Below are positions 1-5,783 of a stretch of 20,967 bases of DNA, piece after piece. A model generated the notes under the pieces. The model worked only from the letters and a program-made list of their open reading frames with translations. It searched no databases and was not told the origin of the DNA. Positions within the stretch are counted from its first letter, which is position 1, and each line of letters starts with the position of its first letter. The position numbers and the translations under genes were made by a program. Source of the stretch: JAQBDA01 sp041301185 (GTDB lineage Bacteria > Chloroflexota > Anaerolineae > Anaerolineales > UBA4823); NCBI GenBank assembly GCA_041301185.1, contig JBFYSV010000034.1:1-20967 (forward strand), written 5' to 3'.

Positions 1-77
1 GGTTTGCCGTCCAATTTCTTGAGGCTCCCTGGCTTCTGGGGAGTGTGTTTAGTACTTATCTCCCTTTCGGCATAATT

Positions 78-106
78 ACTATACAAAAAATAACATCCTG
101 TGTCAA
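78..106 (-). promoter_or_regulatory. Strong leftward sigma70-type promoter
   Basis: On the minus strand TTGACA (106-101) is followed after exactly 17 nt by TATAGT (83-78). This is a near-consensus -35/-10 pair. It would start a transcript near position 71 that runs leftwards off the window. The gene it serves is not in the window. Confidence 0.7.
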
Positions 107-139
107 TACTTTTTGGGAGAATTTGGATAATTTTAAGGT

Positions 140-168
140 TTATCAGTTGATGACGTAAGGGCTATAAT
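140..168 (+). promoter_or_regulatory. Promoter of the S41 peptidase gene, probably leaderless
   Basis: TTATCA (140-145), a 17-nt spacer and a perfect TATAAT (163-168). Transcription should begin about 6-8 nt after the -10 box, at about 175-177, which is the ATG at 177. No Shine-Dalgarno sequence can fit, so the mRNA is probably leaderless. Confidence 0.6.
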
Positions 169-176
169 AGTGGATC

Positions 177-1331
177 ATGAATTTTAAACGCGCCTATATT
201 TATACACTAGGTTTGATTGTCTTTGCTACAATCGGTTTTGCCGCCGGGTATATTGTCAAATCGCTAGCAAGTGATGGCCTGGCAGCGATGACCATCCTTA
301 GCCAGGCTTATAATATCCTGGAAAGCCACGGCGTGAAATCCTTACCCGTAGCGCCTGCCCTGGAATATGGAATGATCCGGGGGATGCTCCAGGCTTATGA
401 CGACCCTTACACGATCTTTGTGGAACCAGTTGAGCACGAGCTTCAAAGCAATACCTTGCAGGGCAGTTTTGGCGGAATCGGTGTCCGGTTAGGTCGAGAT
501 GCTGATGGAAATCATGTGCTCTTTCCCTTCCCAGGGAGTCCGGCTGATCAAGCAGGTGTCATCGAAGGTGACAGGCTGCTTGCCGTGGACGGAACCATTG
601 TAACAGTCGATACCCTCGTGGAAACCATCCAGGCTGCGTTGCGTGGCCCGGTTGGAGAGTGGGTTCAGGTCGAAATATCCCGGCCACCAGACTTTACGGC
701 GCAGAAGATCAAGATTAAGCGTTCAGAGATTCCGCTCCCATCCGTCACCTGGCATATCGATCCAGATCAGCCCAGATTGGGTGTAGTCGAGGTGAATGTG
801 ATCGCCTCCAGCACGCCCGATGAGGTTAAATCTGCTTTCGATGACCTGGCTGGGCGTGGTGCAGAAGCGTATGTCCTGGATCTGCGTGACAACTATGGGG
901 GTCTATTAACCGCTGGTATCGACACAGCCCGTCTCTTCTTGAGTGAGGGAGAGATCCTCCAGCAGCAGTACCGCGATCAGGATGTAGAGACATTCCACGT
1001 CGAAAAGCCAGGAGCGCTGGTTGATATCCCTCTGGCTGTGCTGGTGAACGAGAATACAGCCAGCGCTGCCGAAATTATCGCTGGATCCCTGCAGGCAAAG
1101 AACCGGGCCGAGCTGATCGGCACGCAAACATATGGTAAAGATTCCATTCAACTCGTTTTTGACCTAGCCGATGGCTCGAGCTTGCACGTCACCGCAGCAC
1201 AATGGTGGATCCCCGGTCTGGATCAGCCTCTATCGAACGGACTCCAACCCGATGTGATGATCGAGCCGTCAAGCAATGAAAGCCCTGATCCAATGATTCA
1301 AGCAGCTTCCCAATCTTTATTGGGGAGGTAA
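177..1331 (+). CDS. S41 family C-terminal processing peptidase (CtpA-like)
   Basis: Membrane-anchored, extracytoplasmic serine protease of the carboxy-terminal processing family, which trims or degrades envelope proteins. Residues 5-30 form a hydrophobic signal anchor. The DDPYTIFV segment before the PDZ domain is typical of the family. A PDZ domain lies at about 85-170 (GGIGVRLG; FPGSPADQAGVIEGDRLLAV). The S41 domain follows with LDLRDNYGG, the serine motif NENTASAAEI (S296) and the lysine motif TYGKDSIQ (K321), so the Ser/Lys dyad is complete. The length of 384 aa is normal. The start at 177 is kept because it supplies the full membrane segment, although the -10 box is only 8 nt upstream. 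The LCP gene follows 8 nt after the stop, so the two are probably co-transcribed. The exact substrate cannot be told. Confidence 0.93.
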   Translation: MNFKRAYIYTLGLIVFATIGFAAGYIVKSLASDGLAAMTILSQAYNILESHGVKSLPVAPALEYGMIRGMLQAYDDPYTIFVEPVEHELQSNTLQGSFGGIGVRLGRDADGNHVLFPFPGSPADQAGVIEGDRLLAVDGTIVTVDTLVETIQAALRGPVGEWVQVEISRPPDFTAQKIKIKRSEIPLPSVTWHIDPDQPRLGVVEVNVIASSTPDEVKSAFDDLAGRGAEAYVLDLRDNYGGLLTAGIDTARLFLSEGEILQQQYRDQDVETFHVEKPGALVDIPLAVLVNENTASAAEIIAGSLQAKNRAELIGTQTYGKDSIQLVFDLADGSSLHVTAAQWWIPGLDQPLSNGLQPDVMIEPSSNESPDPMIQAASQSLLGR

Positions 1332-1339
1332 ATACCCTT

Positions 1340-2299
1340 ATGAGTAACCCTACTAGAAAATATCAACATATCGCAACAAACCAGCGCAATATCTATACTG
1401 ATCCGAATATTCCTTCTCCAACTCCCCAGGTAATGCAGCCACCTGGATGGATGAAAACCCGGCGGCGCAGGTCAGGCTGTTCCAGTTTTGGCTGCGGTTT
1501 ACTCTTCATACTGGCGATTCCGCTAATGCTAATGATAATCGGGTATTTAATTGCACCTCTGAGGACCAATATACTCGTGCTTGGTATCGATTACACTCCT
1601 CCAGGCAGTTATGTTGGTCGTAGCGATACAAACATCATAATTTCGGTCAACCCGCTTAAACCAACCATTGCTATGCTTTCTATCCCCCGGGATCTATGGA
1701 TACCCATCCCAGGATATGGAGAAAACAGGATCAACACGGCACACTTTTTTGCAGAGGGTGAACAGACCGGTTCAGGTCCCTATAAGGCGATGGAAACCAT
1801 CCGCACTAACTTTAATATCCGGATTGGCTATTACCTGCGATTTCGCTTTGACAGCTTCAGGGAAGTGGTGGATGCCTTCGGTGGTGTAGACATCTACCTG
1901 GCGGAGCCGATGGCGGGCTACCCAGCAGGGCAGCACCATCTGACCGGGAACAAAGCACTGGCTTTTGCCCGCAACCGGACGGGATCGGATGATTTCTTCC
2001 GAATGGAGCAAGGTCAGATCCTGGTGAAAGCTCTGTTGCGTCAATCACTCCAACCAGCCAAATGGTTCCGCATCCCTGCCGCTGGTCTTGCTTTCTTGCG
2101 CTCGGTGGATACCAATATCCCGGTCTGGCAGTGGCCACGCCTGGGATTAGCCATTCTTCGCGCCGGACCCGATGGGATAAACAACCGGATCATCCAGCGT
2201 GAAATGGTCACACCCTATACTACCGATCAAGGCGCAAACATCTTGCTTCCCGATTGGGGTCAGATCAATCACCTGGTAGAAGAGTTGTTTAATCCATAA
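1340..2299 (+). CDS. LytR-CpsA-Psr (LCP) family protein
   Basis: LCP proteins transfer polyprenyl-phosphate-linked glycopolymers to the cell wall or another acceptor outside the membrane. The 319-aa protein has a cytoplasmic tail of about 50 residues ending in a basic patch (RRRR, 41-44), one membrane segment at about 52-72, and an extracytoplasmic LCP domain from about 78 to 225. LCP signatures are visible: NILVLGID, RSDTNIIISV, AMLSIPRDLWIPIPGYGENR, AFGGVDIYL and ALAFARNR followed by DFFRMEQGQ. The conserved Arg and Asp residues that bind the phosphates are therefore present. A good ribosome site (GGGGAGG, overlapping the stop of the peptidase gene) lies before the ATG. The acceptor is unknown; in Chloroflexota, many of which have atypical walls, the target polymer is open. 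Confidence 0.92.
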   Translation: MSNPTRKYQHIATNQRNIYTDPNIPSPTPQVMQPPGWMKTRRRRSGCSSFGCGLLFILAIPLMLMIIGYLIAPLRTNILVLGIDYTPPGSYVGRSDTNIIISVNPLKPTIAMLSIPRDLWIPIPGYGENRINTAHFFAEGEQTGSGPYKAMETIRTNFNIRIGYYLRFRFDSFREVVDAFGGVDIYLAEPMAGYPAGQHHLTGNKALAFARNRTGSDDFFRMEQGQILVKALLRQSLQPAKWFRIPAAGLAFLRSVDTNIPVWQWPRLGLAILRAGPDGINNRIIQREMVTPYTTDQGANILLPDWGQINHLVEELFNP

Positions 2300-2332
2300 C
2301 ATCATCCCGGTACCACCGAGCAGCGCTATTCT

Positions 2333-2361
2333 TCGCAATGCATGGCTAAGCATGATAGAAT
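2333..2361 (+). promoter_or_regulatory. Possible promoter just before smpB
   Basis: TAGAAT (2356-2361) matches the -10 consensus at 5 of 6 positions. A weak -35 element (TTCGCA, 2332-2337) lies 18 nt upstream. If used, it would start transcription 3-4 nt before the ATG at 2372. The evidence is composition only. Confidence 0.3.
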
Positions 2362-2371
2362 CTATCTATCT

Positions 2372-2827
2372 ATGGATGTAAAGGTTGTCGCCACTAACCG
2401 TAAAGCTGCTCACGAATATTTTTTAGGCGAGCGATATGAAGCTGGTCTGGCATTGACTGGCAGCGAAATCAAATCTGTTCGCGCAGGACAGATTAGCCTG
2501 GCAGAGGCATTCGTCCAGATTGATGGCCTGGAGGCGTGGCTGATGGACTCGCATATTGCCCCATACGAGCATTCAGGCATTTTCAACCATGAACCTCGCC
2601 GCCCGCGAAAGCTGCTCTTGCACCGCAACGAGATCAACCGCCTGTGGAATGACGTTCGGAAAAAGGGCATTACTGTCATCCCAACCAAGGTCTATTTAAA
2701 AAAAGGTCTGGCGAAAGTTGAAATCGCAGTCGCCAAGGGCAAGAAATTATATGACAAACGCCAGGCAATCGCCAAACGTGACACTGAGCGAGAAGTCGAG
2801 CGCCAGGTGCGAAGTCAAGATTATTAA
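2372..2827 (+). CDS. smpB: SsrA-binding protein SmpB
   Basis: SmpB binds tmRNA (SsrA) and brings it to stalled ribosomes for trans-translation. From the chosen start the protein is 151 aa, the usual size. Family motifs are in order: ATNRKAAHEYFLGERYEAGLAL, LTGSEIKSVRAGQISL, DSHIAPYEHSGIFNHEPRRPRKLLLH, and the C-terminal basic tail with GKKLYDKRQAIAKRD that enters the decoding centre. An in-frame ATG at 2342 would add ten residues. I prefer 2372 because family members begin only a few residues before the ATNRKA motif. Neither start has a clear Shine-Dalgarno site, and a TAGAAT box lies 10 nt before 2372. No tmRNA gene is visible in the window. Confidence 0.93.
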   Translation: MDVKVVATNRKAAHEYFLGERYEAGLALTGSEIKSVRAGQISLAEAFVQIDGLEAWLMDSHIAPYEHSGIFNHEPRRPRKLLLHRNEINRLWNDVRKKGITVIPTKVYLKKGLAKVEIAVAKGKKLYDKRQAIAKRDTEREVERQVRSQDY

Positions 2828-2850
2828 GTCCATCCAGGCGGCATAACATT

Positions 2851-3636
2851 GTGAGTGCATCCACGATCAGCAGTATCAACAACCTACCGATGCTTGAGAA
2901 ACGCGCCGTGTATGCGCGCCTTATTCCTCCCGAGCTCTTGCAGCGATTATCCATCCCAGAAACCTTCATCCACCCCGAGGGTGAAGATTTACTGGTCTTG
3001 GATTGCCCAGCGGGGAGCAACTCTGCTGAAATGAAACTATACCACCAGTGGGAGTTCCCCGATCCGGTGCTTCACGGGCATATCACCGGCACCTTCACCG
3101 GACTTGTGCACGTACTCTTATATATCCTGAACGACCCCGAATCTCCCCGCTTTGATGTAGACTTAATGCCAGATGGTAACGATACCAATTTCGGCACTGA
3201 GCGCCGCAACATACCCGCAGAAGTCGCCGCCATGCAGTTTGGGCTAGCCCCCGGGCAGATCCGGCGCGGTTTGCGGCTGCTGGGGGCGGCGATCCGAGCC
3301 TTCGAAGCATTCGTCCACAGCCTGGGTCATGATATGTTCTTCGCCGAGCCGCTTTACTACCACAACGCCCTGCTCTTCGAACGGTATGGCTTTGCGTATG
3401 AGAAAGGCCGGCGTAGAATGGAGCAAATCCAGGCAGGATTCTCGCCCGGGGGTGACCTGCTCCAAAGATTGGATGGCTCAAACGCATTCCGGCAGCCGGC
3501 GGCAGCCAACAGCATCCGCCTGCGCTCATGGGCAATCCACGACGGGTTACTCGGAGAGCCATTTACGAACGTGACCATGTACAAACGGTTGGGGAAATCT
3601 GCGGGAGTCTCCACCTGCGTTGGTTGCGATTGGTAA
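2851..3636 (+). CDS. Protein of unknown function, 261 aa
   Basis: I do not recognise a named family. The protein is soluble in appearance, with no signal peptide or membrane segment. The middle has a charged alpha/beta character (VDLMPDGNDTNFGTERRNIP). A segment near residues 170-185 (YYHNALLFERYGFAYEKGRR) resembles the C-terminal N-x(6)-YxxxGF pattern of GNAT acetyltransferases, but no acetyl-CoA loop is obvious. The C-terminus carries a CxxC pair (CVGCDW). The start is GTG at 2851, 11 nt after a weak AGGCGG; an ATG at 2890 is an alternative. It lies 23 nt after smpB and 15 nt before the kinase-like gene, so it is probably in the same transcription unit. Reading-frame length and codon use support a real gene. 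Confidence 0.75.
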   Translation: MSASTISSINNLPMLEKRAVYARLIPPELLQRLSIPETFIHPEGEDLLVLDCPAGSNSAEMKLYHQWEFPDPVLHGHITGTFTGLVHVLLYILNDPESPRFDVDLMPDGNDTNFGTERRNIPAEVAAMQFGLAPGQIRRGLRLLGAAIRAFEAFVHSLGHDMFFAEPLYYHNALLFERYGFAYEKGRRRMEQIQAGFSPGGDLLQRLDGSNAFRQPAAANSIRLRSWAIHDGLLGEPFTNVTMYKRLGKSAGVSTCVGCDW

Positions 3637-3651
3637 TCGGCAGATATCCTT

Positions 3652-4362
3652 ATGCTTTCCAACAACATTCTCGCTGCAGGCTTGACATTATTGATTGCCA
3701 TCGCCTGGTTGCGATTGAATGATTTTACCGCTCACCGGGGTTGGGTTAGCAGCTCGCTCAGCCGGAAAATCATCCATATTGGCACCGGTCCAATCTTCGT
3801 TGCTTGCTGGTTGCTTTTCCAAGACACAACCGCAGCTCGCTACCTGGCAGCATTAATTCCACTTGCGATCACGGTTCAGTTCATTCTGGTCGGTGCCGGG
3901 GTCATAAAGGATCCTTCTGCAGTGCAGGCAATGTCACGCAGTGGAGACCGGCGAGAGATCCTGCGCGGCCCGCTCTACTATGGCTTGATTTTCGTTTTGC
4001 TCACGATTATTTACTGGTACGACAGCCCCATCGGTATGGTAGCCTTGATGCTGATGTGTGGTGGTGATGGTCTGGCAGATATTGTCGGACGCCGCTTCGG
4101 TAGAGTAAAGCTCCCCTGGAATAAAGCGAAATCCTGGGCTGGCTCAGCCGGCATGTTCTTCGGGGGATGGCTTACATCGCTGATCGTCCTGGCATTGTTT
4201 GTGTGGGCGGGCATATTTCCCAATCCGCTGGTCGGCTACCTGCTTCCTTTGGTAATCATCGCCCTGGTGGGGACAATCATCGAATCGCTTCCATTCCACG
4301 ATATCGATAATATCACTATAACTCTAGCCGCCCTGGCTACCGGGCACCTACTCCTTATTTGA
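3652..4362 (+). CDS. Phytol/dolichol kinase-like integral membrane protein (SEC59/VTE5 type)
   Basis: Polytopic membrane protein of 236 aa related to CTP-dependent polyprenol kinases (dolichol kinase SEC59, phytol/farnesol kinase VTE5) and more distantly to CdsA. Such enzymes phosphorylate an isoprenoid alcohol. Visible signatures are SRKIIHIGTGP (37-47), the nucleotide-binding segment GGDGLADIVGRRFG (137-150), the following KAKSWAGSAGMFFGGW, and the C-terminal ESLPFHDIDN (211-220). About six to seven hydrophobic segments surround them. The substrate may be phytol, geranylgeraniol, farnesol or a longer polyprenol; the sequence alone cannot decide. A fairly weak ribosome site precedes the ATG. 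It is the last gene of the 177-4362 run. Confidence 0.8.
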   Translation: MLSNNILAAGLTLLIAIAWLRLNDFTAHRGWVSSSLSRKIIHIGTGPIFVACWLLFQDTTAARYLAALIPLAITVQFILVGAGVIKDPSAVQAMSRSGDRREILRGPLYYGLIFVLLTIIYWYDSPIGMVALMLMCGGDGLADIVGRRFGRVKLPWNKAKSWAGSAGMFFGGWLTSLIVLALFVWAGIFPNPLVGYLLPLVIIALVGTIIESLPFHDIDNITITLAALATGHLLLI

Positions 4363-4419
4363 TTCGAATACAATTTCGCATCAGGTGGGAAGGTGGGGGC
4401 AGCTTACGGTTTTGAAAGC

Positions 4420-4437
4420 CTTAACAGATTCTTAATT
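4420..4437 (+). promoter_or_regulatory. Direct-repeat operator (PhoB/OmpR type), copy 1
   Basis: CTTAACA (4420-4426), 4 nt, then CTTAATT (4431-4437), an 11-bp repeat period. This spacing is typical of tandem binding by OmpR/PhoB-family response regulators, and TTAACA-N5-TTAA(C/T)T resembles the PhoP box of Firmicutes. It lies about 40-60 nt before the predicted start site of the next gene. The same element occurs at 5206-5223. Confidence 0.45.
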
Positions 4438-4443
4438 TCAATG

Positions 4444-4472
4444 TAGCAAAATTCGCTCACATCCGTTATAAA
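4444..4472 (+). promoter_or_regulatory. Probable promoter of the transposase-derived gene
   Basis: TATAAA (4467-4472) with a weak TAGCAA (4444-4449) 17 nt upstream. The poor -35 element fits activation from the direct repeats just upstream. The predicted start is near 4479, 28 nt before the ATG at 4507. The rest of the 4363-4506 spacer shows no gene or terminator that I can support. Confidence 0.4.
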
Positions 4473-4506
4473 TGTAGACAATTGTGGTGATGGAGAGCGA
4501 AATCAA

Positions 4507-5154
4507 ATGCCGGTTGTTATCATTCAACTGCCTGAGTCTGCTACAATCCCCCACGGGCGCCCAGAGAAGTGCCCCCACTGCGGATGCCAGATATTGCAAA
4601 GCTGGGGACAGACACCGCGCAACCTGCAAGATATCCACAATTCCACTGCCGAAGTGCACCGCTATCGTTGTACAGATTGTCGGCGGACATTCCGCCATTA
4701 TCCTCCAGGAGTAGATCGCGGTCTGTACTCGCCCCGCCTGCGCAAAATGGCAGCTCTTACCTGGGTGATTGGTTTAAGCAGCCGGGATATTGTCGATCTT
4801 TTTCAAGAACTGGGTGTAGAGCTGAGTCGCATGACCATCTGGCGGGATGGCCGCGAGCTTGCTAAGCAACTCATCGAGCAGGATGCCCAGGTACCCATTA
4901 AAAAATATACGCTGGATCCTATTTACCTACCGGGAGTAAGCACCCGTCTGGGGATCGTCGTGGTTTTAGACGCAGGTCAGGGCAAACGGGTTGTTTTGGG
5001 AACTCTGGATGAATTTAATCCCCGCCATATAAAATCTTGGCTAGACCAGCTAACCCAAGGTACAGGCATCCGGGTAATCATTAGCGGCACAGATTACTTA
5101 AACCTTCCCGCAGCCCTAACAGAAAAAAACAAGACCACCCCCATCGGGCTGTGA
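4507..5154 (+). CDS. Transposase-derived protein, lacks the end of the DDE domain
   Basis: The 215-aa protein looks like the front two thirds of an IS transposase. A zinc ribbon has CPHC (22-25) and CTDC (55-58). A helix-turn-helix at about 85-115 contains LSSRDIVDLFQELGVELSRMTIWR. A partial RNase H-like domain starts near 132, with candidate acidic residues D137 (YTLDPIY) and D196 (ISGTDYLNLPAAL). The chain ends about 20 residues after the second Asp, so the third acidic residue and the rest of the fold are absent. The frame has no internal stop, a good ribosome site (GGAGAG, 9 nt spacing) and its own promoter. This argues for a retained DNA-binding protein over a fresh remnant. No terminal inverted repeats are visible nearby. 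It could be a domesticated regulator of the adjacent operon (inference) or a decaying pseudogene. Confidence 0.6.
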   Translation: MPVVIIQLPESATIPHGRPEKCPHCGCQILQSWGQTPRNLQDIHNSTAEVHRYRCTDCRRTFRHYPPGVDRGLYSPRLRKMAALTWVIGLSSRDIVDLFQELGVELSRMTIWRDGRELAKQLIEQDAQVPIKKYTLDPIYLPGVSTRLGIVVVLDAGQGKRVVLGTLDEFNPRHIKSWLDQLTQGTGIRVIISGTDYLNLPAALTEKNKTTPIGL

Positions 5155-5205
5155 TATTGCGTAAAAACTCCGTAAAATTGCCAACCAATTTTGTGACAAA
5201 GGGGG

Positions 5206-5233
5206 CTTAACATTATCTTAACTATCATATAAT
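5206..5233 (+). promoter_or_regulatory. Direct-repeat promoter of the riboswitch operon, copy 2
   Basis: CTTAACA (5206-5212), 4 nt, CTTAACT (5217-5223), 4 nt, then a perfect TATAAT (5228-5233). The repeats have an 11-bp period and take the place of a -35 element, as at PhoB-activated promoters. TTAACA at 5207-5212 could also act as a -35 with a short 15-nt spacer. Transcription should begin near 5240, just before the riboswitch aptamer. Confidence 0.55.
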
Positions 5234-5254
5234 CAAAACAACTAATTTATTCGC

Positions 5255-5350
5255 GCAGAAACGGCAAACCTGTCGAAAGGCAGGGGCGCAAAGCCACGGT
5301 CTAAGTGTACAGACATAGTCTGGTAGGCATATGACAGTCGGGCTGCCTAA
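5255..5350 (+). ncRNA. Cyclic di-GMP-I (GEMM) riboswitch aptamer
   Basis: The conserved core of the GEMM class is present in order: GGCAAACC (5263-5270); a hairpin of CCTGTC, GAAA tetraloop and GGCAGG (5269-5284); GGCGCAAAGCC (5285-5295); then the second arm with the tetraloop-receptor parts GTCTAAG (5299-5305) and GGTAGGC (5322-5328). The bases AGCC (5292-5295) can pair with GGCT (5341-5344) to close the second arm. The element lies about 15 nt after the predicted start site and 75 nt before the first small gene. It should sense cyclic di-GMP. The boundaries are approximate. Confidence 0.93.
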
Positions 5351-5410
5351 GCGATTTTTGGTATTTCAATCCCCTTAGGCAGCCAATCTCCTAAGGGGTG
5401 ATTGTTTTTA
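5341..5410 (+). terminator. Riboswitch expression platform: terminator with antiterminator
   Basis: The terminator stem is CCCCTTAGG (5371-5379) with CCTAAGGGG (5390-5398), followed by a T-rich tail (ATTGTTTTTA, 5401-5410). The competing antiterminator is a perfect 11-bp pairing of GGCTGCCTAAG (5341-5351) with CTTAGGCAGCC (5374-5384). The 5' strand of the antiterminator overlaps the 3' edge of the aptamer. Ligand binding should therefore favour the terminator, an OFF switch (inference). Confidence 0.85.
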
Positions 5411-5424
5411 GGGAGGGCAGCACA

Positions 5425-5562
5425 ATGAAACATGATTACAGGATTTTATTCAGGCAGATGGTTGTTTTTACCGGAGTCATCGGGGTTTCTTATATCATGT
5501 CGAGTCTTTTGCCCCGATTAATCCTGCTGAGCAGCGTGAGCTGGAACCTGGGATTATTTTAG
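5425..5562 (+). CDS. Small membrane protein with C-terminal SSVSWNLGLF, 45 aa
   Basis: A short gene directly after the riboswitch terminator. The ribosome site GGGAGG (5411-5416) lies 8 nt before the ATG, so translation is well supported. The protein has a basic N-terminus (MKHDYRILFR), one hydrophobic span at about 12-36 and the C-terminal motif SSVSWNL followed by GLF. The topology is expected to be N-in/C-out, with the SVSWN end outside the membrane or cleaved. It resembles the next small gene (same size, same layout, same motif), so the two are paralogues. The motif differs by one residue from the SVAWN repeats at the end of the subtilase encoded downstream. No known family is recognised. 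It could be a peptide signal precursor, a protease partner or a surface component; none is proved. Confidence 0.75.
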   Translation: MKHDYRILFRQMVVFTGVIGVSYIMSSLLPRLILLSSVSWNLGLF

Positions 5563-5623
5563 AGTAGATCAGCACATCTAGGCGAGCAGAACAATTGTCC
5601 TGTTCATAGGGGAGATCAGCATC

Positions 5624-5758
5624 ATGAAAATGAAACGGAATCACTTAATAATCACAATTTTCACAATCCTCGCAGGTGCTACGATACTGGGGGTAAGCTT
5701 ACTTCAATACCTTAACCTCGCACCAGCGATCATTTCTAGCGTGAGTTGGAATTTATAG
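5624..5758 (+). CDS. Small membrane protein with C-terminal SSVSWNL, 44 aa
   Basis: Second small gene of the operon, 61 nt after the first. The ribosome site GGGGAG (5609-5614) lies 9 nt before the ATG. The protein has a basic start (MKMKRNH), a hydrophobic span at about 8-29, a short linker (LQYLNLAP) and the end AIISSVSWNL, which matches the LILLSSVSWNL of the first small protein. DNA identity at the motif is also visible (AGCGTGAG[C/T]TGGAA), but the rest has diverged, so this is an old duplication with selection on the C-terminus. The subtilase gene begins 25 nt later. The function is unknown. The ending in the motif itself, with no extra residues, suggests the motif is the functional tip. 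Confidence 0.75.
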   Translation: MKMKRNHLIITIFTILAGATILGVSLLQYLNLAPAIISSVSWNL

Positions 5759-5783
5759 CCATCCTTCACCCAGGAGGGGGAAC

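Noticed and set aside
3095..3562. 155-codon minus-strand frame
   Set aside because: It is a shadow of the 2851-3636 gene with an Arg/Ala-rich product and no start signal.
4363..5260. Complete insertion sequence around the transposase-like gene
   Set aside because: I see no terminal inverted repeats or target-site duplication, and the coding part lacks the end of the catalytic domain.
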